DNA of 20,393 bases from Chara braunii (lineage: Eukaryota > Streptophyta > Charophyceae > Charales > Characeae). Below the pieces are notes generated by a model, which did not search any database, had not been told where the DNA came from, and saw nothing but the letters and a program-made list of their open reading frames with translations. The stretch spans positions 519,923-540,315 of the forward strand of contig BFEA01000484.1 in NCBI GenBank assembly GCA_003427395.1, in the 5' to 3' direction. The translations under genes were made by a program, and so were the position numbers. Shown piece after piece: positions 9,249-16,406 of this stretch (position 1 is the stretch's first letter; each line of letters begins with the position of its first letter).

Positions 9249-9253
9249 GACGT
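8370..9253. repeat. Composite array: GACGTAAACGAG unit interleaved with GA tracts
   Basis: A unit of roughly 65 bp (GACGTAAACGAGTAGAATGC, then TGTT, ACGATGCTTGTTGAG, TTTACCTC, TCGAG, TTGTTG) recurs starting at 8452, 8591 and 8677, with a partial copy at about 8370. Each unit is followed by a GA tract of different length. After a unique stretch (8700-8990), long GA tracts resume (8994-9245, one N at 9193). They are interrupted twice by a GC palindrome (GGCGCG followed by CACCGCGCC) at about 9062-9078 and 9099-9118. Confidence 0.85.
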
Positions 9254-9396
9254 GAACGAGATGAGTGCTGTTTAGGCCATAAAAGACGTGTGCTTGGAAA
9301 TTGCTGATGAACGAGATGAGTGCTGTTTAGGCCATAAAAGACGTGTGCTTGGAAATTGCTGATGAACGATGAGTGCTGTTTAGGCCAAAAAAGACT
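9254..9396. repeat. 55-bp tandem repeat, about 2.6 copies
   Basis: Units start at 9254, 9309 and 9364, each beginning GAACGA. The first two are nearly identical, and the third is cut short after TTTAGGCCAAAAAAGAC. The unit start (GACGTGAACGAG, then GAGTGCTGTTTA) is related to the composite unit at 8452-8700, so both arrays share an origin. Confidence 0.9.
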
Positions 9397-9477
9397 ATGT
9401 TTTGGTCCCTTTGTTTCCCCCCCTCTTGTTTCTACAATTGCTTAAATACCTTCTTTGCTCGTTGATCAGCAGGAACC

Positions 9478-9864
9478 ATGGCCTCGCTGTACAGGATAAG
9501 CATTACGACCCCCATGATCGTGAACAGATGGAAGGGAGGAAGCGTGCTCTCGATATTCCCACAAATTCACTCTACAACTCCACGTGTCATGACCTGGCAA
9601 TCTCCGGGCGTCGGAAAACAGGCCACAGTTTCACGTTCTGAGAGCAGTGGGACAAACGACCTGGAAAGGAATGTGGAAAGGAATGTGGACGGAGTGGGGA
9701 CCACATTCAGAGAGAGATACCCGTTGATCAGCTACGAGGAGCAGCAGCTATTAAAGTATGTACAAATCTGGGACCGTGGACCCGTTTTCCACCAGTTGAC
9801 GCTCCCACTAGTTACATGGGACCTCACCCCCCGGAGGCTGCTCGTATCACCTCCTGGGGGATAG
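9478..9864 (+). CDS. Possible exon or short gene, unknown product
   Basis: An ATG in a favourable context (GGAACCATGGCC) opens a 128-codon frame ending at the TAG at 9862-9864. The N-terminal 55 residues are rich in Ser, Thr, Ile and Arg with almost no acidic residues, like an organelle-targeting peptide. Then come a duplicated LERNVERNVD and the segment RERYPLISYEEQQLLKY, which looks like real protein. A GTATGT at 9756-9761 could be a 5' splice site, ending the exon after codon 92. The remainder (rich in Pro, Arg and Gly) is less convincing. I recognise no family. Confidence is low because the evidence is composition and start context only. Confidence 0.3.
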   Translation: MASLYRISITTPMIVNRWKGGSVLSIFPQIHSTTPRVMTWQSPGVGKQATVSRSESSGTNDLERNVERNVDGVGTTFRERYPLISYEEQQLLKYVQIWDRGPVFHQLTLPLVTWDLTPRRLLVSPPGG

Positions 9865-9888
9865 GACCCTGAAGCTGTTTTCTTCTTC

Positions 9889-9909
9889 AAAAAAAAAAAA
9901 GAAAAAAAA
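9889..9909. repeat. Interrupted poly(A) tract
   Basis: Two A runs of about 12 and 9 bases separated by a single G, shortly after the possible exon above. Confidence 0.8.
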
Positions 9910-9980
9910 AGGAGCATGGATGGACCGATGATAATTGAGGAGTCTCTAGCAATCAAGGACAGCAAAAGATAGGAAAAGGA

Positions 9981-9983
<3 letters not shown>

Positions 9984-10066
<83 letters not shown>
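9984..10066. repeat. (GA)n microsatellite
   Basis: An uninterrupted GA dinucleotide run of about 41 repeats on the + strand. Confidence 0.97.
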
Positions 10067-10068
<2 letters not shown>

Positions 10069-11032
10069 GCGACCAACAAGTAACGAGAGAGTGTAGGAGC
10101 AGACAGAGACGGCGGGTGAGGGGGGGCATGAGAGAGAAGCAATAAATAAATAAAAATTAGTAAATGAATTATTATATATTAAACAAGAGAAGTTTTAACG
10201 AAAAGAGAAAGTTATTACGATCTTGAGGGACAGAAAAGGACAACTTGAAGCACAAGCACATTGTGCAAACGGGATAGGCAAACGGCGTAGGATGTGATGA
10301 TGAAGCTCAGCTTCTTTTTTTTCTCATTTTTTGGGCGGGGAAAGAAGCTTTGCATCTTCAAGCAGCCAGTCACTTTCAGCGCGGTCGCATGTGTTGACGA
10401 CAACTCCCGTCCTACCAAACAAATGTGTGGACTGGAGAAGAGAGGAAAAGGCAAGCCTAGGATTAACCGCCGCCAACACCACTAGCTTTTTACGAACCCC
10501 CCACCCCCCTCCTCCCCTCCTCCATTATCAGCAGAAAATTGAGGTCCAGCTCTTTCTACCATGATACCATTTTGTCATTTGCCTGCGGTCCTCTTCTCTT
10601 CACAGTGCGATGGCGGGTAGAGGGGGAGGGGGAGGGGGAGGGGGAGGGGGGCGGAAGGGGCGCCGTATTAACGAAGGGCTTCTCCTGTCCTCTACTTCAC
10701 ATCAACTCTACATTCGTTGCTCATCGTCTACGCTCCCTGTCATGCCTGCCATATCCTCCACTGTCACACCTTTGCATCAACCCTCCGCTGACGAACCTCT
10801 CAAGAGAAGTGAGTCCCGGCGTTCTCCGTACCCCTCTTCTTGCATCGTCCACCCCCTCTCAGCTCGCACACAACTTAGCGAAAAAAGTGGCAGTCGCCCC
10901 CTGCTGCTCATTATTCGATGCCTCCGTCAACGTTTCTCGAATGGTCGTAGGAAGGAAAGAGAGGGAGACATAAGGAATCAACCAGTCATCACAAAGCTTC
11001 TCAGCGGAGCGAAGCACGCTCGACCTCCCTCC
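10067..11032. other. Gene-free stretch with G-rich repeat
   Basis: No gene recognised. At 10622-10651, five GGGGGA repeats occur on the + strand and could fold as a G-quadruplex. Open frames through it encode Gly runs and then Arg/Ser-rich peptide, and are probably chance. Confidence 0.5.
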
Positions 11033-11035
11033 TGA

Positions 11036-11073
<38 letters not shown>

Positions 11074-11074
11074 G
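11033..11074. repeat. TCCTGC hexanucleotide repeat
   Basis: About six copies of a 6-bp unit (TCCTGC on the + strand). On the minus strand it reads as Gln/Glu or Arg/Ser codons, but the surrounding frames have no domain, so I do not treat it as coding. Confidence 0.9.
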
Positions 11075-11473
11075 CCCAATCGCTTGTTCCCGTCGGCCAA
11101 GTTAGCTCCTTTGATGGATTCCTTTGTCTTTTTCCCCCTTCCTGTGTGCGCCCCGCTTGCATCATCTCCGGGGGGGGATCGCGGCAAACCATGCAGGCTG
11201 TCATTTACTAGGGCCGTCAGAGAGAGGAGTGAGACCCACCGTTGAGCCATGGTCGCTTTCTCGCTTCCCTTTCGTCCCCGTTCTGCCCGCCGCTTTCCCT
11301 TCCCCCGCCCGTCATTCCGCTCCCCCGCCCGCCCCGCCCTCCCCTCCGCTCCCCGGCCTGACCCCCCCCTCCATTCACACAACTCACTCGAATCACTGAC
11401 CGACTGACTGATTGACTGGTAGACATGACTTGATAGAAGGAACGGCTGACTGAATACGGGCGAAGGGTGAGGC
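11075..11473. other. 3' flank of psbY (C-rich low complexity)
   Basis: This lies downstream of the psbY stop on the minus strand. It holds a C-rich run (about 11270-11370), and the + strand at 11395-11420 has ACTGACCGACTGACTGATTG, a short ACTG repeat. The psbY 3' UTR and polyadenylation site must lie here, but I see no unambiguous signal. Confidence 0.45.
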
Positions 11474-12685
11474 TCACTTCTTCTTTCTGGAGGAAGGGGA
11501 GGAGGTTTTCCCCAATTGCTTGTCCAGCTGGTTCAATGCAGGCTGCAGAATGTTGAACAGCACCCATCCGAGGGCAGCAGCGACGGGCAAGACGAGGAGG
11601 ACCGGACGGTTGTCGGCGGCCAGTTGAGCGACCTCCTGTGCGGCATCTGCCGCCTGAGGTGCAGCGAACAAGGCCGAGGTTGCTGCACCCAATCCAACGG
11701 CGCCGACGACGGCCTTCCCGCCGGAGGCCATCCTGTCCAGCTGATTGAGGCCCGGCTTAAGGATGTTGAACACCACCCAGCCAAGAGCAGGGGCGACGAC
11801 AAAGAGGACCAGCAGGGGGCGGTTGTCCGCGGCGGCGGCGGCGGCAATCTGTGCCATGTCCTGCGCGGCATCGGCGTTGGGGGCGGCGGCCAAGAAGGAG
11901 GAGGCGGCGGCGCCCAGGCCGAGCGCGCCGACCAGAGCTCCCTTGGAGCCGCGCATCTTGTCCAGCTGGTTAAGACCGGGGCGGAGGATGTTGAACACAA
12001 CCCAGCCAACCGCGGGGATGAGCGGGAGAAGGAGCGCAGCTGCGCGCGAGTCGCCGCCCGCGGCCTCGGCCAGGCGGGCAAACTCCTCCGCAGCGTCCGC
12101 CGCCGCAGGCGCGGACAAAAGACCCCCCGCCGCCGCGCCCAATCCCAAAGCTCCAATCACAGCCTTCGCTCCGGTCATCTTGTCGAGCTGATTCAATGCC
12201 GGCTTTAGGATGTTGAACGCGACCCAGCCGAGAGCCGGGAGGACAGCGATCAGGAGAAGAAACCCGCGGTTGTCAGCCGCAGCAAGCTGCATCACCTCCT
12301 GCGCGGCTTGGGCGGAGCCAGCTTCCGCCAGCAGTCCGAAGAGCGTCGCCGCCACCGTCGTTCCTACCATGCCTTGCACATGCTCGTCGGCCAGCCAATC
12401 GGCCAGCGAGGGGGAAGAAGGAGAGAGGAGGGAGGATTCCTCCTCCGTCTCAAGGTGGTGCTGGTTCAGAGACGCGCAAGGCGCCAGCTTCTCGCGCCTG
12501 GCGGGCGCGGAGAACAAGTAAGTCTCAGGGGAGCTAACGCTGCTGCTGCGGGAGTACATGCGCAAGGGCGCAAGCCCGGCGCAACGCAGGTACCTGCGCG
12601 AGCACACCGTCGCCTGAGACTGAGAAGCCGGCGCGGCGACGGACGAAAAGCAAGTCGAAGCCGTGGCCGCCATCGCTGACGCCAT
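11474..12685 (-). CDS. psbY: Photosystem II PsbY precursor with four tandem PsbY units
   Basis: 403 codons, no intron. PsbY is a small one-span subunit at the edge of photosystem II in the thylakoid membrane, made in land plants from a nuclear precursor holding two units. Residues 1 to about 75 look like a chloroplast transit peptide (MASAMAATASTCFSS, rich in Ser and Ala). Four units follow at about 128-170, 199-246, 274-322 and 349-403. Each has an Ala-rich start, DNR or DSR, a membrane span, then the family signature GWVxFNIL(K/R/Q)PxLNQLD. The spans lie at about 142-160, 215-234, 291-309 and 362-380. Each unit is preceded by a Gly/Ala-rich hydrophobic segment ending in an AxA-type motif (SAQAA, AADAA, NADAA, AADAA), as expected for thylakoid processing. 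The last unit ends in a basic tail, KTSSPSSRKKK. The start at 12685 is the first in-frame ATG, with G at -3 and +4. It is GC-rich and uninterrupted, so it appears functional. Family assignment is firm; processing into four proteins is inferred. Confidence 0.94.
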   Translation of the reverse strand: MASAMAATASTCFSSVAAPASQSQATVCSRRYLRCAGLAPLRMYSRSSSVSSPETYLFSAPARREKLAPCASLNQHHLETEEESSLLSPSSPSLADWLADEHVQGMVGTTVAATLFGLLAEAGSAQAAQEVMQLAAADNRGFLLLIAVLPALGWVAFNILKPALNQLDKMTGAKAVIGALGLGAAAGGLLSAPAAADAAEEFARLAEAAGGDSRAAALLLPLIPAVGWVVFNILRPGLNQLDKMRGSKGALVGALGLGAAASSFLAAAPNADAAQDMAQIAAAAAADNRPLLVLFVVAPALGWVVFNILKPGLNQLDRMASGGKAVVGAVGLGAATSALFAAPQAADAAQEVAQLAADNRPVLLVLPVAAALGWVLFNILQPALNQLDKQLGKTSSPSSRKKK

Positions 12686-13426
12686 CGCCGGACGCTGGGA
12701 GAAGCAGGAACGGATCGGGCGAGAGAGACGGAGCCCGCTCGGCTCGCTGAGAGTTGCGAGAAGGACGTCGATCTCCCCACGAGGCAGAGAGCGCGCGCGC
12801 ACAACTGGAGTCCAGCGCAAGCCCGGGCGACCAATTCTATCCCGCCATACGCGCGCTGCGAGAGCGCAGGTTCCGCACGGGAGTCACCAACCAGCCAGCC
12901 AGCCGATGACGATTGCCCAGGGAACACGTAGCAGGGGGGTCCACGCGCATCCTCCGGCCTGCGCGACGCCCGCCCTCGCGAATCTTCTCCTCCCCCGTCC
13001 CCCGGCCCCCCCCGTGCGGACAACAGCCTCTCAATCCTACCCGCGGGATTGTTCTACACACTAGACCTGACCAGCAAGATCGGACCGCGACCGTCGATGC
13101 GCGCAATCGACGGTCACACCACATTAAAAAATTGGAGTCCATGAGTTTAAAATCCCACTGTGCAGTCAGTGGTGGGTGTTTAGTGCTTCTTCCCCAACTA
13201 CCACCTACCCACCTCCCGTCGTCATCCATAATCAGCTTCCCAGTTTCTTCACACCGAAAAGGCCGCAACTTTGCGCGAAGACCAATGCGCCAGCTCGAGT
13301 CCATCGCCTCAAATCTTGTTGGATAGACCCACAGCCAGAGATCGACCCGTGGCCAATCCAATTCCGCCAGGAGCCGCCGGGAACTCGTGGATCGGGACGC
13401 TACCCCGGCGAAGAGGATGGCACTCA
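12686..13426. other. Upstream region of psbY
   Basis: This holds the 5' flank of psbY (read on the minus strand) and no convincing gene of its own. GC-rich up to about 13030, then closer to average. On the minus strand an ATTGG (inverted CCAAT) occurs near 12834. No clear TATA box is visible. Overlapping open frames on both strands are by-products of the GC-rich composition. Confidence 0.5.
13089..13115. promoter_or_regulatory. Perfect 10-bp inverted repeat upstream of psbY
   Basis: GACCGTCGAT (13089-13098) and ATCGACGGTC (13106-13115) are exact reverse complements around the 7-nt loop GCGCGCA. It lies about 400 bp upstream of the psbY start codon. It could be a binding site for a dimeric regulator or a structural element; a role is inference. 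Confidence 0.4.
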
Positions 13427-13546
13427 GGCCATACTCACACTAGGACTTTTGTAACCGCATCTGACGGCAACTACGGCCAGACCTGAGTGAATCTGACCGC
13501 AATCACGTCCACGGCTTAGTCGAAAAGCCCTTATGTGAGTATGCCC
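13427..13546. mobile_element. MITE, family C, copy 2, with possible TCA duplication
   Basis: A 120-bp element. The left end is GGCCATACTCACACTAGGAC, and the reverse complement of the right end reads GGGCATACTCACATAAGGGC. The triplet TCA directly precedes (13424-13426) and follows (13547-13549) the element, a possible 3-bp target-site duplication. The interior repeats CTGACGGCAACTACG and CTGACCGCAATCACG. It is related to the element at 4332-4466. It has no coding capacity. Confidence 0.7.
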
Positions 13547-13663
13547 TCAATCTTGCCGTGCACTCTCAAAGTCACCTTTCACTGCCTATCTACCACTAGC
13601 CATTTCTCGAGAACATGCTCTGTTTGTCCACAGCTCAGACTTTTTGTATCCCTCAGCCGGCCG

Positions 13664-13695
13664 CGAGGCAGGTACTCTTGTGCCGGCCTGCCTCG
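13664..13695. repeat. Perfect 9-bp inverted repeat
   Basis: CGAGGCAGG (13664-13672) and CCTGCCTCG (13687-13695) with a 14-nt spacer, followed by an A/T-rich stretch of AAATTA- and AAATCA-like units (13705-13748). Confidence 0.7.
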
Positions 13696-13792
13696 TGACG
13701 AAGGTAAATTATATTAAATTAAATGAAACTAAATCAAATCAAATTAATACGAGAGTGACTGCTAATTCGCAGGTCAGAACACAGAGGCCACG

Positions 13793-13853
13793 TGGCTTAG
13801 TGGTTACTGTTTGGAAATGCTCATTGTGGTCTGAGGTTGTGGGTTCAAAACTC
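13793..13853 (+). mobile_element. tRNA-derived relic (SINE-like), internal promoter boxes
   Basis: TGGCTTAGTGG at 13793-13803 fits the RNA polymerase III A box, and GGTTCAAAACTC at 13842-13853 fits the B box. They are 49 bp apart, as in a tRNA with a slightly long middle. The run TCTGAGGTTGTGGGTTCAAA before and within the B box is typical of a tRNA variable loop and T arm. The T stem can pair with one mismatch. No full cloverleaf closes, so it is not a working tRNA gene. A tRNA-derived SINE head or an old tRNA pseudogene are the options. Confidence 0.5.
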
Positions 13854-14080
13854 AACACCTGTGCACAGGACACCGGCCATCTGCACACTCCCTTGGGCTG
13901 AAGCAGCAGGTAAGGATATTATTACAGACCCTGCTTGCGCAACACCCAAGGGCTATATTTCAGGGTTGTTGTATGGTGGGTCTAGATTAGGAGGGGTTGC
14001 CTGATGTTCTTCGTCCATGGGGTTAGCTAGAGTCCCTTACTCTAGCTAAGCTTAGCACATGTTCAGACCATTTGAGGCTG
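13854..14080. other. Possible body of the tRNA-derived element
   Basis: CCCTTGGG (about 13891-13898) and CCCAAGGG (about 13945-13952) bracket a 50-bp segment, and TAGCTAGAG (14025) and CTCTAGCTA (14040) form a short inverted repeat. No gene is seen. It may be the non-tRNA body of a SINE. Confidence 0.35.
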
Positions 14081-14144
14081 TAGCTCAGCACCGGTGACTG
14101 ATAAGCAAGAGGTTCGGGGTTCGGGGTTCGGGGTTCGGGGTTGG
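14081..14144 (+). mobile_element. Second tRNA-like relic with expanded T-arm repeat
   Basis: TAGCTCAG (14081-14088) is a D-arm/A-box start. CTGATAA (14098-14104) resembles a tRNA anticodon loop with GAT (isoleucine). AAGAGGTTCGGGGTTCG follows, like a variable loop and T arm. The D loop is shortened, so the cloverleaf is broken. From 14111 the heptamer GGTTCGG is repeated four times and ends in GGTTGG, as if the T-arm/B-box sequence had expanded as a microsatellite. Confidence 0.45.
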
Positions 14145-14507
14145 AGATAAAATGAGTTCGTAGCCCTTAGGCTGCGGTATAGTGGGCTTCGGCGTCTGTG
14201 TCAAGGTGTCGCATTTTTGGCGGCAGGCGACCAGGACGCAAGTGGGTTTTTCGGGGGCAAAAGAATTTGGGGGACCGGTCCTTGGCAAAATTGTGGACTA
14301 CCTACAGCTAGCTCTGGTAGAACCGGGACTTTTGGAAAAACGAAGGACCGGTCCTCAGGTGGAAGTGGACCCTAAAAAGAAGTGGGGGCATTGGACGGTC
14401 CTCGGGTAGAAGCGGACCCCAAAAAGAAGTGAGGGCATATGATCTGCAAAAGGGCCCTCAGGCCCAAGCGTTGAGCCCCGTCTTCTCAAAACAGGAAGGT
14501 CAGGCAC
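14145..14507. other. Gene-free stretch with a 47-bp tandem duplication
   Basis: Units at about 14345-14391 and 14393-14438 share GGACCGGTCCTC or GGACGGTCCTCG at the start and AAAAAGAAGTGGGGGCAT or AAAAAGAAGTGAGGGCAT at the end. A further GGGACCGGTCCTTGG lies at about 14270. No gene is recognised. Confidence 0.6.
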
Positions 14508-15297
<790 letters not shown>

Positions 15298-15744
15298 TGA
15301 AAGTCCGGTATAAAATACGTCAAGAAATTCATACGACTCAGAATATAAAGCTAAAATCACAAATCGAAAAATCAAAAATCAAAAATCAAAAATATAATTT
15401 TACACGAAATAAAAATAAATTTTCAGGGACGAAAAAGAAACATACACGACCAAGTACTCCAGAATATCACGGGATTTCTGCAGATATAACGACATAACAG
15501 TGTCGCTCACATTTCCAAAGATACGAAACAGATAGCAGATGAAAGACTTAAAGCAGTGGAAACGAACCAATAAAGAAAAAGTACTCACCTGGAAATGAAG
15601 GAAAATCCACGGCTATGAAAGTGAACAAGAACAGAACAACAAACAAGGCTAGATTCAAGTCAGTATAAAAAAACAGTGGAGTTATAATCAAGTACCACAG
15701 TAAGACGGAACTCTGACAGAGAGGAGAGTACGCGAGTAGCACGC
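15298..15744. other. 3' region of the upstream retroelement copy
   Basis: A-rich, with a heptamer repeat AAAAATC (about 15364-15392). It lies between the RT stop and the pseudo-LTR. No counterpart is present in the longer copy, where RT sequence passes straight into the pseudo-LTR at about 20001. No gene is seen. Confidence 0.55.
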
Positions 15745-16097
15745 ACAGAATCATTAGATATGATGAAAATAACTCCAGATTGAAGGCATGTTGAAAATCG
15801 ACGACGACAAGGACAATATAGAGAGCGACTGCGGGAGATCGTGAGGATAGATGATGAGTACACTGCAAGGATAGGGAAAGTGGCGGAGAAGGACTAAGAA
15901 CGAAGGGTATAAATATTGAGGATAATGACTGAAATGATTACCTGAGCACTAAGGTAGAAGGGTAATCGTGACTGGTGTCACATACCATGGACATTACGTG
16001 TATGTTGTGAAAGTAAAACCTCGCACGTTTTGTCTACATTTGCATGTGTATGCTGTGAAAGTAAAACCTCGCACGTTCTGTCTACATTTGCATGTGT
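15745..16097 (+). repeat. Left pseudo-LTR of the retroelement
   Basis: A direct repeat of 20001-20304, starting ACAGAATCAT in both and about 90% identical by eye. This copy has an extra 48-bp unit: TATGTTGTGAAAGTAAAACC and what follows (16001-16048) is repeated at 16049-16096, while the right copy has it once (20257-20304). In Penelope-like elements such repeats come from tandem insertion and are not true LTRs. Confidence 0.9.
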
Positions 16098-16159
16098 TTA
16101 TCTCTATGCACGATGATTATAACTTGCAGGCGGTACGCGCGATGATTGACACTATATAG
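15908..16159 (+). promoter_or_regulatory. Candidate TATA boxes of the retroelement
   Basis: TATAAATA occurs at 15908-15915 inside the left pseudo-LTR and is kept in the right one (20164-20171). A second candidate, TATATAG, is at 16153-16159, about 250 bp before ORF1. The conserved one is well placed for the upstream copy's 3' sequence to drive transcription of the longer copy. No transcription start can be read from sequence alone. Confidence 0.35.
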
Positions 16160-16406
16160 ACCTGTCACTCTTCCATTTTACATTCACTGTTTTTATCTCT
16201 CTCTCATCATTCGTAACCCTTTTCTTTCATGATATCATAGTGGCGATTTGTTGGAGATTACTATAGCGTGGAGATTACTCAACGATTTTTGGAGATTCTA
16301 TTTTACTTATCTTGTGTGTACTGAAGACGATCAACGGCGCTGTGGAGTTTTGTATCGATTTCAAGTACGAAGACTACCTACCTGACGTTCCCAAGCTTCA
16401 AGGAAG

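Noticed and set aside
9254-9396. Hammerhead ribozyme in the 55-bp tandem repeat (CTGATGA and GAAA are both present)
   Set aside because: The bases after CTGATGA (ACGAG) and before GAAA (GCTTG) do not pair to make stem II, and no stem III or cleavage triplet in the right place is visible.
10539-11035. Overlapping 144- and 141-codon frames on the + strand
   Set aside because: They run through a GGGGGA repeat and then Ser/Pro/Arg-rich sequence in two frames at once; no domain or clear splice structure.
11516-12208. 230-codon + strand frame and other frames overlapping psbY
   Set aside because: Shadows of the GC-rich psbY coding strand; the minus-strand frame has the clear PsbY signatures.
14111-14144. 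Telomere-like repeat
   Set aside because: The unit is GGTTCGG, not TTTAGGG or a known telomeric variant, and only four copies lie inside a tRNA-like context.
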